From NCBI GenBank assembly GCA_030609785.1, contig JAUWTC010000066.1, positions 1 through 9,082 of the forward strand: a DNA stretch of 9,082 nt. Reading direction: 5' to 3'. The position numbers and the translations under genes are program-made. Shown one piece after another: positions 1 to 5,732 of this stretch. The notes under the pieces were generated by a model. It saw only the letters and a list, made by a program, of their open reading frames with translations, ran no database searches and was not told the DNA's origin. Every line of letters starts with the position of its first letter. Positions within the stretch are counted from its first letter, which is position 1. This stretch comes from Holophagae bacterium (GTDB lineage: Bacteria > Acidobacteriota > Thermoanaerobaculia > Thermoanaerobaculales > Sulfomarinibacteraceae).

Positions 1-98
1 CCCTCCCGTGGCTCAAGGTCCGGGGCTGGCTTCGCTCGACACCTGGTCCGCGGCTGAAACACCTCCCGGGGAGCATCGAGGCAGGGCCTCTAAGATGA
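1..98 (+). CDS. C-terminal tail of an upstream gene, partial, product unknown
   Basis: An open frame enters from the left edge with codons starting at base 3. It gives 31 residues and stops at TGA 96-98. The visible peptide is basic and tryptophan/proline-rich, beginning LPWLKVRGWLR and ending EAGPLR. It shows no family signature. The reason to call it a gene is the junction: its TGA overlaps the ATG of the next gene as ATGA (95-98), the usual arrangement of translationally coupled operon genes. The following genes are glycosyltransferases, so this is probably another polysaccharide-assembly gene, but that is inference from context. The other two plus frames either stop at 55-57 or run into the next gene as its in-frame extension. 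Confidence 0.5.
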   Translation, partial: LPWLKVRGWLRSTPGPRLKHLPGSIEAGPLR

Positions 99-1273
99 GA
101 ATCCTCATCCTGACCGACGATCGTCTGGGACCCGTGATGGCAGGATCGGCCCTCAGGGCGTGGGAAATCGGCCGGGCTCTTGAAGCGGCAGGCCACGAGG
201 TCGTCATCACCGGCGCCGCTGGATCGACGGCGCCGAGCCAAGGACCCATGGTTGGTACCAAGCCACGGTGGTCGTGGGCCGATGCCGTCCTCTCTGCTCC
301 GTGGAACCTCCCACCACAGGCGTTTATCCGACGGTCCTTGTTGATCGTCGACGGCGTGACTCCCCTCACCGCCGAATTGGCCACAATGCCCCAATCCAAG
401 GCCGTCCGGCGTCGTACCCGCACCGCTATGGCCCGAATTCCGTTAGTGGCAGCCCGCGCCGATGCCCTGCTGGTTGCCGGCAGGGCACAGATGCAGTGGT
501 GGAGCACTCAGCTCGACCGCGGCCGCCCGGAGATGCCGATCCTCGACACGCCTTTCGGCGTTCCCGCTTCCCCCCCACCTCCCGACCGAGCCGAGATTCC
601 CGGAGTTCCCGCCCATCACGCCGTCGTCTTGTGGTGGGGCGGCGTCTGGCCCTGGCTGGACCTCGACACCCTCCTGGCGGCCAGGGCTCGGCTGGGGAAC
701 GCTCCAATCAGCATCGTCATCCCCGTCGCCGCCCGCCCGGGATCCTCAACCCCCGCGTTCGGCCCCTCGGACCTCCGTCGGGCAGCCGAAACTCGAGGCC
801 TCAAGGCGCCCCAGGTTGTCGGCCTGGACCAGTGGATCCCCTACGCTGAGCGCCACCTGGTGCTCAACCGGACATCGCTGTTGGCGGTCCTCCATCGGGC
901 CGGCCCGGAGACGACGCTCTCATTCAGGACGCGGGCCCTGGACGGGCTGTGGGCCGGCGTTCCACTCCTCCTCTCTGAGGGTGGTGAAGTCTCCGATCTG
1001 GCCCACCACCACGGATGGGGTGGAGTTGTCCGCCCGGGTGACGTCAACGGCACTGCGGCCGCCCTCGAACTGCTTCTGACCGAAAGAGAGCAACTGCGCT
1101 GCAGAGCCAACCTCGAGAGGGCCCGCCCCTTTTGGTCCTGGAACCAGTTGCTCGAGCCTCTGGTGGACGCCCTCCCGACACTGAGACAGAGCCCGCGGGA
1201 CCCCCTCGCGCCTGCAGTCATCCGATCGGCACTGGCCCTTGCGGGTCTCCGCTCAGTGGAAGGCCCCGCGTGA
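95..1273 (+). CDS. Glycosyltransferase, GT4 / GT-B-like
   Basis: This 392-residue protein is probably a cytoplasmic sugar transferase that builds a surface glycan from a nucleotide sugar. The N-terminus (MRILILTDD, then AGSALRAWEIGRALEAAGHEV at about 16-36) is the typical first beta-strand and helix of a GT-B glycosyltransferase. The C-terminal half carries the donor-domain signature: RALDGLWAGVPLLLSEGGEV at 280-299, then DLAHHHGWGGVVRPGD at 301-316. Donor and acceptor cannot be told from sequence. The frame is open upstream to base 8, but I start at ATG 95. That Met begins the recognisable fold, has GAGG/AGGG purine runs at 78-86, and overlaps the upstream TGA. The 29 extra upstream residues look like read-through of the neighbour. 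The stop overlaps the next gene's GTG, so all three plus-strand genes appear co-translated. Confidence 0.82.
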   Translation: MRILILTDDRLGPVMAGSALRAWEIGRALEAAGHEVVITGAAGSTAPSQGPMVGTKPRWSWADAVLSAPWNLPPQAFIRRSLLIVDGVTPLTAELATMPQSKAVRRRTRTAMARIPLVAARADALLVAGRAQMQWWSTQLDRGRPEMPILDTPFGVPASPPPPDRAEIPGVPAHHAVVLWWGGVWPWLDLDTLLAARARLGNAPISIVIPVAARPGSSTPAFGPSDLRRAAETRGLKAPQVVGLDQWIPYAERHLVLNRTSLLAVLHRAGPETTLSFRTRALDGLWAGVPLLLSEGGEVSDLAHHHGWGGVVRPGDVNGTAAALELLLTEREQLRCRANLERARPFWSWNQLLEPLVDALPTLRQSPRDPLAPAVIRSALALAGLRSVEGPA

Positions 1274-2166
1274 CGACCGTCGCAGCCGTCGTCGTGCGTT
1301 GGAAGGGTAGTGACGAGGTCGAGCGGTGCCTTCGCTCGTTGTTATCCAGTGAGCCGACAGCACCTTCCGAGATCGTCCTGGTGGACGCAGGGTCGGACGA
1401 CGGCGGCGCTCAGCGCCTGGCCCGGACCTTCCCCGAAGTTCAGGTCGAGGCCCTGCCCGAGAATCCCGGATTCGCCGGCGCCGCCAAACACGGCGTCAGT
1501 GCAACCACCGCCGAAAACGTCTTCCTGCTCAATCCCGACACCGAGATGCTCGGGTCGGCAATGGCAGTTCTTGCGGCACATCTCGAGGACCACCCCGACC
1601 TGGCCGGAGTGGTGCCCCTGCTGGAAAACGTCGATGGCTCCAGCCAACACCGGTGGCAGTTGAAAGACCTCCCGACGTGCCGGGATCTCGGCCTGGGACG
1701 GTCGGGGCGGCCCGCCTTCGACCGCTGTCCCGAGCAACCGACCACCGTCACCCAGCCGGCAGCCGCCGCCTGGCTGATTCGCCGAACGGTGTGGGATGCC
1801 CTCGGCGGCCTCGATCAGGCCTTCTTTCCTGCGTGGTGGGAAGACGTCGACCTCTGCGCCCGGCTCCACGACCGGCTCAAGGACCCTGCCTTCCCCTGGA
1901 ACGAAGCATGGCGGGTCGTGCCAAAGGCCCGAGTCCGACATATCGGCGGCTCATCGGTCGGGAGTCTGGGAAACCGCGCCTTCCTCGAAGCCTTCTACGG
2001 CAATCTCTTGAGGTTTGCCGAACGGCACTATCCCCAACAGGCACCGACCATCCGCAGACGGCTCCGGTTGGCCTTGATGGTCCGAGCCATCTTGAAGCCT
2101 CAACGGTTTTGGGACTATCGGGGTGTCATGAAGCAACTCAACCTTGTTCTGCGCGAAGCGCACTGA
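1270..2166 (+). CDS. Glycosyltransferase family 2 (rhamnosyltransferase/WbbL-like)
   Basis: This 298-residue GT-A enzyme probably transfers a sugar, often rhamnose in this subfamily, during O-antigen or capsule assembly at the inner membrane. Visible GT2 marks are an N-terminal Rossmann-like strand (TTVAAVVVRWKG), EIVLVDAGSDDGG at 34-46, ENPGFAGAA at 64-72 and LLNPDTEM at 86-93, the metal-binding DxD equivalent seen as NPD in this subfamily. WWEDVDLCARL at 189-199 carries the acidic ED(V)D active-site segment, and RHIGGSSVG at 223-231 follows. Length is normal for the family. The start is GTG 1270, not the open frame reaching back to 1132. GTG 1270 overlaps the preceding TGA (GTGA), has GGAAGG at 1258-1263 six bases upstream, and starts exactly at the first family strand. 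The sugar specificity is not determinable here. Confidence 0.85.
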   Translation: MTTVAAVVVRWKGSDEVERCLRSLLSSEPTAPSEIVLVDAGSDDGGAQRLARTFPEVQVEALPENPGFAGAAKHGVSATTAENVFLLNPDTEMLGSAMAVLAAHLEDHPDLAGVVPLLENVDGSSQHRWQLKDLPTCRDLGLGRSGRPAFDRCPEQPTTVTQPAAAAWLIRRTVWDALGGLDQAFFPAWWEDVDLCARLHDRLKDPAFPWNEAWRVVPKARVRHIGGSSVGSLGNRAFLEAFYGNLLRFAERHYPQQAPTIRRRLRLALMVRAILKPQRFWDYRGVMKQLNLVLREAH

Positions 2167-2183
2167 GCGATAGGAAAAGGAAT

Positions 2184-2232
2184 AATTGGCCCATCCGGCC
2201 CCAAACTCAACTGTGACTCTCACAGGCCAATT
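2184..2232. terminator. Nested dyads between convergent genes, possible weak bidirectional terminator
   Basis: AATTGGCC (2184-2191) is matched by GGCCAATT (2225-2232). Inside lies a second perfect dyad, CTGTGA (2211-2216), loop CTC, TCACAG (2220-2225). The outer and inner arms share base 2225, so they can almost stack. The element sits between the stop of the GT2 gene (2166) and the stop of rarA (2244), where a shared terminator would be expected. There is no long T-tract on either strand, so intrinsic termination would be weak. Confidence 0.3.
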
Positions 2233-2243
2233 CTTACGCGTTG

Positions 2244-3566
2244 CTATCGCTTACGGAGCTTTTCAAGCTCCTCTAACCGCTCCCGAATCCTCGCCTCCCA
2301 ACCGCGGTCGGTTGGTCGGTAGAACCGGGTCTTGCCGACCAACTCGTCGGGCAGACTCTCCATCGGAGCGACCCCGCCGGGCTCGTCGTGGGCATAGCGA
2401 TAGCCGTCGCCGTAGCCGGCCTCACGCATCAGCTTGGTCGGGGCGTTCCTCAACTGAAGTGGGATCTGGAGATTGGGACGCTCGCCGACCTCCGCCTTCA
2501 CCGCGCCGTAAGCCTTGTAGATCGCGTTGGACTTGGGCGCCATGGCCAGGTACACGGCTGCTTGGGCCAATGCCAATTCGCACTCCGGCATGCCCATGTG
2601 CTCGACTGCAGCCGAAGCCGCCGCCACCTGTTCGATGGCCCGTGGGTCGGCCATCCCGATATCTTCCGAAGCCATGCGCAACATTCGCCGGACGACGTAC
2701 CTCGGGTCGGCGCCGCCCTGGAGCATCCGTCCCATCCAGTAGAGCGCCGCCTCAACATCGGAATTGCGCACCGCCTTGTGGAGGGCCGAGATCAGATTGT
2801 GGTGTTCTTCGCGGCCCTTGTCATAGACTGCCAGGGCACGCTGAGCAACCGATGCCACGACCTTTGTGGTGACGGGCTCGCCCTCCTGCACCGCTGACAC
2901 GGCCATTTCCAGCAGGTTGAGTGCCTGACGGGCATCTCCCGCTGCGGTCCGTGCCATCATCTCAACCGCTTGCGACTCGACCTCAATACCCCGTCCCCCG
3001 ATGCCTCTCTCGGCATCAACGACGGCCCGCCTGAGCAGATCTCCCAGCGCCGCCTCATCAAGGGGGTCGAGAATGTAGACCTTGACTCTGGAAAGCAGGG
3101 ACCGATTGAGCTCGAAGGATGGATTTTCCGTGGTGGCACCGACCAGGATGACGTCACCGGCCTCAACGAAAGGCAGAAAGGCGTCCTGCTGGGCCCGATT
3201 GAATCGGTGAATCTCATCGACGAAGAGGATCGTCAACTGGCCGTGAAGACGCCGCCGTTCCTTGGCCTCGGACATGATCGCCCTGGCCTCCTTGACGCCG
3301 GAGAGCACGGCAGAAAAGACGACCAACTCGGCATCGACGGCCTCGGCCAGCAGATTGGCCAAGGTGGTCTTGCCGCATCCTGGCGGCCCCCAGAACACCA
3401 TCGAGGGCATATCTCCAACCTCGAGGAATCGCCTGATGACACCGCCCGGCCCGACAAGGGCCTTCTGGCCGACGACCTCGTCCAGGTTCCGAGGGCGCAT
3501 GCGATCAGCCAACGGCGCCGGCCGACCGGCCCCGGCAAACAGACCGGGCTGGTTATCGGTGTTCAT
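2244..3566 (-). CDS. rarA: Replication-associated recombination protein A, AAA+ ATPase
   Basis: RarA (MgsA, relative of eukaryotic WRNIP1/Mgs1) is a homotetrameric DNA-dependent AAA+ ATPase. It acts at stalled or gapped replication forks and interacts with SSB. The 440-residue protein has everything expected: Walker [10 protein letters not shown] (60-68), Walker [11 protein letters not shown] (111-120, D117/E118), sensor 1 GATTENPS (143-150), and an SR pair (159-160) in the arginine-finger area. A GDAR sensor-2-type segment lies in the lid, followed by a C-terminal MgsA-type oligomerisation domain rich in YKAYGAV- and [13 protein letters not shown] segments. Near the N-terminus, QPGLF resembles a clamp- or partner-binding tail, which is inference. 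I start at ATG 3566, because the 14 residues upstream to 3608 overlap the neighbouring coding frame. TGA of the upstream gene and this ATG share a base (TGATG), and there is no good ribosome-binding site, so translation is probably coupled. Confidence 0.95.
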   Translation of the reverse strand: MNTDNQPGLFAGAGRPAPLADRMRPRNLDEVVGQKALVGPGGVIRRFLEVGDMPSMVFWGPPGCGKTTLANLLAEAVDAELVVFSAVLSGVKEARAIMSEAKERRRLHGQLTILFVDEIHRFNRAQQDAFLPFVEAGDVILVGATTENPSFELNRSLLSRVKVYILDPLDEAALGDLLRRAVVDAERGIGGRGIEVESQAVEMMARTAAGDARQALNLLEMAVSAVQEGEPVTTKVVASVAQRALAVYDKGREEHHNLISALHKAVRNSDVEAALYWMGRMLQGGADPRYVVRRMLRMASEDIGMADPRAIEQVAAASAAVEHMGMPECELALAQAAVYLAMAPKSNAIYKAYGAVKAEVGERPNLQIPLQLRNAPTKLMREAGYGDGYRYAHDEPGGVAPMESLPDELVGKTRFYRPTDRGWEARIRERLEELEKLRKR

Positions 3567-3868
3567 CAGGCCGATGTGTCGGCGCCGCTCTCGAGCGCAG
3601 CCACACATTCACGGCTGCAGCAGACAACACCCTCAGAGGATTTCAGAGAACGATCGGCGGGAACGAACGTTCCACAGCGGGCGCAGGCGATCAGTTCGAC
3701 ATTCGTGGCCTGCCGCTCCTTGGCCGCCCGACGCCGGTCCCGGCTACGAGCATTGAACCGGCTGAAATCCTCGGCACCCTTACCGGACGCCGCCGTTCGA
3801 CGGCCGAACGCCGTCAGTACCCGCCACAGGACGTAGAGTACGGCAACGATGATGATAATGCGCTGCAT
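3566..3868 (-). CDS. Small membrane-anchored zinc-ribbon-like protein (PP0621-like)
   Basis: This is a 100-residue protein with an N-terminal hydrophobic helix (IIIIVAVLYVLWRVL, about 4-18). A basic linker (RSRDRRRAAKER, 41-52) and a compact C-terminal cysteine cluster follow: CARCGTFVP (62-70) and CCSREC (83-88). The CxxC...C(C)xxxC spacing suggests one zinc site. The layout matches the small PP0621-type family (one helix plus a C-xx-C-G...P...YCS ribbon), which I recognise by architecture only. It has no known biochemical role that I can cite. TAA in frame at 3880-3878 makes ATG 3868 the first possible start. No clear Shine-Dalgarno precedes it. The stop overlaps the rarA start as TGATG, so the two are almost certainly expressed together. 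The reality of the gene is well supported; the family name is moderate. Confidence 0.75.
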   Translation of the reverse strand: MQRIIIIVAVLYVLWRVLTAFGRRTAASGKGAEDFSRFNARSRDRRRAAKERQATNVELIACARCGTFVPADRSLKSSEGVVCCSRECVAALESGADTSA

Positions 3869-3947
3869 GAGGAGAGATTAGCCCGCCTCACTCAAAAATG
3901 ACAGCGGCAGGGACCGTAATCCGAGACGGCGGCAGGAATCAGCGTCA

Positions 3948-3962
3948 GCGGCCGACGGCCGC
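3948..3962. repeat. Perfect hairpin GCGGCC-GAC-GGCCGC
   Basis: A six-base perfect stem with a three-base loop, all G/C in the stem. It begins the palindrome cluster about 80 bases upstream of the gene starting at 3868 on the minus strand. It could be a leader-RNA hairpin or part of a REP-like element. Confidence 0.6.
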
Positions 3963-3994
3963 ACCCATGATCCGGGCCAGGACCGGTAACCGTT

Positions 3995-4055
3995 GCGGGG
4001 CGGGAGCCCCGCGCTCCATCAAAGGTGACCCAGGACTCGCGGTGGGAGCGCGGGG
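3995..4055. repeat. Two competing palindromes (7-bp and 11-bp stems)
   Basis: The first stem is GCGGGGC (3995-4001), loop GGGA, GCCCCGC (4006-4012). The second is CCCCGCGCTCC (4007-4017) paired with GGAGCGCGGGG (4045-4055), perfect over 11 bases with a 27-base loop. They share bases 4007-4012, so only one can form at a time. That is the layout of either an attenuator-like switch or two adjacent copies of a REP-type palindrome sharing an arm. Confidence 0.65.
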
Positions 4056-4109
4056 TAGGAACCCGAAGGCCTGCCGCGGCGGAGCCGTGGGGGCCCCGAA
4101 GGAGTCCGG

Positions 4110-4127
4110 TGCGGGCGCCGCCCCGCA
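4110..4127. repeat. Hairpin TGCGGG/CCCGCA
   Basis: TGCGGG (4110-4115) pairs with CCCGCA (4122-4127) across a six-base loop. It is the last of the GC-rich palindromes in this gap. Just upstream, CCCCGAAGG (4094-4102) resembles CCCGAAGGC (4062-4070), suggesting partly duplicated palindromic units. Confidence 0.45.
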
Positions 4128-4145
4128 TGTGCCTTTGGATCCTGA

Positions 4146-4181
4146 CCACATTTTCTTCTCTCTTTGTGCCTCTTTGTGGCT
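4146..4181. repeat. CTTTGTG short direct repeat (CACAAAGAGG type)
   Basis: CTTTGTGCCT (4162-4171) is followed directly by CTTTGTGGCT (4172-4181), a ten-base unit with one mismatch. CCACA at 4146-4150 and TGTGG at 4175-4179 form a weak outer dyad. Read on the minus strand the unit is CACAAAGAGG. Similar CCACAAAGAGGCACAAAGAG-type strings occur in intergenic DNA of many environmental bacteria. That is my recollection of genome texture, not a search result. Confidence 0.5.
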
Positions 4182-4231
4182 ATTCGCTGACTCTTGCGAA
4201 CAGCTGAGCTGACAGCTAATCGTTCTCCCTG

Positions 4232-4831
4232 TCACTCGTGTCTCACCTGTCCCGCCAAGCCACTGAGATCAGGGATCTGGGGATTGCTCTGGGCCAAATC
4301 TTCCAGGGCGATCAAAGCCTCGACCGCCTTGTCATGCGAGTGCAAGTCGAAGTGCAACACGATGACCCGGTTGTAGACCGCCTGCCAGTGGTCGGGGGCC
4401 ACCTCGATGACGTGCCCGAGGATCTCCAGGGCCCGTTCAGGCTTGCCGAGGTTCCGGTACACGACAGCCAAATCGGTCAGGACGTTGACATCGTCCGGTA
4501 TCGACTCGATGGCTTCTTCGTAGGACAGTCGAGCCTCTTCCCACCGCTGGGCGTCAAAGTAGATATTGCCCAAGGCGACCAGGAGATTGGCATCTCCCGG
4601 GTTCTTTGCCAGCAAATTTCTGACCTCGGCAAGTTGCCTCTCGACCTCTGCAGAACCTTGTGAACCGGGGATCTCACCCATCGGAGGCTGGGAGGCCGGC
4701 GCAACAGCAGCTCCCGAAGGCGGCGCCAAGGACACTGCCGGCGGAACCGCTTGGCGTTCCGCAACGACGTATCCGATCACCAGTCCGATCATCAATCCAC
4801 CAACAAACATAAACCAGGGGTTCTTGGTCAT
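4232..4831 (-). CDS. Membrane-anchored TPR protein
   Basis: This 199-residue protein has one N-terminal transmembrane helix (WFMFVGGLMIGLVIGYVVA, about 6-24), a proline/alanine-rich linker (28-60) and then tetratricopeptide repeats. TPR1 covers about 81-114 (NLLVALGNIYFDAQRWEEA), TPR2 about 115-148 (VLTDLAVVYRNLGKPERA), and a less regular third about 149-183. The layout resembles the CcmH/NrfG/CcmI-type TPR proteins used as assembly scaffolds, but no cytochrome-maturation genes are nearby, so I do not assign that role. ATG 4831 is preferred over the frame extending to 5032. It begins the membrane segment, is preceded by GAGGGAGAG, and follows the TGA of the upstream gene after one base (TGA-T-ATG). 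The extension would lie wholly inside the neighbouring gene. Confidence 0.85.
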   Translation of the reverse strand: MTKNPWFMFVGGLMIGLVIGYVVAERQAVPPAVSLAPPSGAAVAPASQPPMGEIPGSQGSAEVERQLAEVRNLLAKNPGDANLLVALGNIYFDAQRWEEARLSYEEAIESIPDDVNVLTDLAVVYRNLGKPERALEILGHVIEVAPDHWQAVYNRVIVLHFDLHSHDKAVEALIALEDLAQSNPQIPDLSGLAGQVRHE

Positions 4832-4832
4832 A

Positions 4833-5732
4833 TCACTCTCCCTCTTTACCCAACCTCTGCGCCACCCAACCTCCAGCCGAGGGCATTCCGGTGGCCAACT
4901 GGGTGGCTTCCCATTTGCCTTCCAGACGGACGTCATCGCCCTCCACCCGCAGGGCACCGTAGAAGATCGCCACAAACCCCATCTGGGAGTCGATCCTCTC
5001 CATCCGGACCCGGCCTCCGACCAGGGTCCCACGCATCGATCCCGTCCAGCCGCCGTCCAGGTCGTAGGTGCCCTGGATCAGCGTGCCGTCAAGAGTCAAG
5101 GTCATCAGGCCGTTGTGGCCACCTGGCTCCATCACCAGCTGCCACGCACCCGAAATCAGGTCTCGGCTCGGTCCGGTCCCACCAGTCAAGCGTCGAAGCT
5201 CGGCCTGCGTGACCGCCATCAGATTTTCCCGGACGATAGTCGACTGACGTAACTGCTGCATTTCCAGCATATCCATCAAGAGTTGCCCCTCAACCAACCG
5301 GAGGTCCTCATCCCGGCGCCGAAGACTCTCAATGGTCTCGCCTTGGACCTGAGCGTGCAGGAAATCTGCTGCACCCCGTCGAACCCTCGTCCATGACTCG
5401 GAAGCCTTGGATTTGACCCGTTGCAAATGCGCCAGTTCCTCGTCTTGAAGACCTCGCTGGACCACCAGATCGTGCTGCAGTACCAGAACAACCGGGGACG
5501 AAGCGAATGCGACACCGACCGATGCCACAAGACCGAGCATCAGAACAGTGAAAACGGCGGCGCCAGGACCAACGACCGCACGACCGACCGGCCGGCGAAT
5601 AGGCAACAAATTACTGTGAGCCATTGGTTTCGCAGCTCTCCCGACAAAGCTCCCTAACCCCTGACCCCTAACCCCTAACCCCTTACTTCGATTGTTCGAA
5701 TTCACTCGTGGCTCAGTGGCTGATTGCTTCAT
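4833..5732 (-). CDS. Unrecognised membrane protein: repeat-coded N-terminus, coiled coil, C-terminal beta domain
   Basis: I do not recognise this 299-residue protein. Its parts are a hydrophilic N-terminal 36 residues, one transmembrane helix (about 56-79, AAVFTVLMLGLVASVGVAFA), a charged helical stretch of about 90-180 rich in Glu/Arg/Leu/Gln (probable coiled coil), and a glycine-rich beta domain (about 193-294). That domain contains SGAWQLV, LTLDGTLIQGTYDLDGGWTG and EGKWEATQLATG, like a small barrel or lipocalin-type sheet. ATG 5732 has a very strong site, GAGGAGG (5743-5737), four bases upstream, and shares a base with the symporter stop (TGATG). The heptamer tract at 5652-5686 is therefore translated as residues 16-27 (GLGVRGQGLG). 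A second start, ATG 5624 (Met37), lies just past the repeat with a distant GGGAG. ATG 5750 is possible but less likely. The TPR gene follows after one base. Confidence 0.72.
   Translation of the reverse strand: MKQSATEPRVNSNNRSKGLGVRGQGLGSFVGRAAKPMAHSNLLPIRRPVGRAVVGPGAAVFTVLMLGLVASVGVAFASSPVVLVLQHDLVVQRGLQDEELAHLQRVKSKASESWTRVRRGAADFLHAQVQGETIESLRRRDEDLRLVEGQLLMDMLEMQQLRQSTIVRENLMAVTQAELRRLTGGTGPSRDLISGAWQLVMEPGGHNGLMTLTLDGTLIQGTYDLDGGWTGSMRGTLVGGRVRMERIDSQMGFVAIFYGALRVEGDDVRLEGKWEATQLATGMPSAGGWVAQRLGKEGE
5652..5686. repeat. Heptamer tandem repeat, 5 units, G-quadruplex-capable
   Basis: Five adjoining 7-base units on the plus strand: CCCTAAC, CCCTGAC, CCCTAAC, CCCTAAC, CCCTTAC. On the minus (coding) strand this reads as GGGG runs separated by TTA, TTA, TCA and TTA, ending in GGG. 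That is a canonical intramolecular G-quadruplex pattern which would be present in the mRNA. Heptanucleotide tandem repeats of this kind are known from cyanobacterial genomes (STRR elements), but are usually intergenic. Confidence 0.9.

Larger units (their letters stand above)
3869..4231. other. GC-rich intergenic region with palindromes, no credible gene
   Basis: About 360 bases separate the small membrane protein from the TPR gene. Open frames exist on both strands (for example near 3892-4235), but they are proline/arginine/alanine-rich, mutually overlapping and without recognisable domains, so I treat them as high-GC artefacts. The region holds a chain of strong inverted repeats between 3948 and 4127, listed separately. 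Downstream is an AT-richer segment (about 4145-4181) with a direct CTTTGTG repeat. A promoter for the 3868 gene should lie here, but no convincing -35/-10 pair is visible. Confidence 0.6.

Noticed and set aside
8..94. N-terminal extension of the first glycosyltransferase
   Set aside because: It lies in the coding tail of the upstream gene and has no family similarity. ATG 95 begins the fold and overlaps the upstream stop.
1132..1269. 46-residue extension of the GT2 protein
   Set aside because: It overlaps the previous gene throughout. GTG 1270 has a good ribosome-binding site and starts at the first conserved strand.
3567..3608. 14-residue extension of RarA
   Set aside because: It is inside the upstream coding sequence and off the family N-terminus. 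The TGATG junction favours ATG 3566.
3979..3992. AGGACCGGTAACCG resembling AGGACCGGAACCG at 7110-7122 as a shared intergenic element
   Set aside because: The match is short, GC-rich and gapped, and the flanks do not align. It is probably chance.
4210..4234. TGACAG/CTGTCA dyad over the TPR stop as a terminator
   Set aside because: A six-base stem with a 13-base loop and no T-tract. The AGCTG repeats around it make chance pairing likely.
3892..4235. Several overlapping open frames of 60-104 codons on both strands
   Set aside because: They are mutually overlapping, low-complexity, arginine/proline/alanine-rich, with no domain and no supporting start site. This is typical of high-GC spacer DNA.
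5652..5686. CRISPR or telomere interpretation of the heptamer
   Set aside because: Units are contiguous with no spacers, far too short for CRISPR. Only five units lie in the middle of a gene cluster, so there is no sign of a chromosome end.
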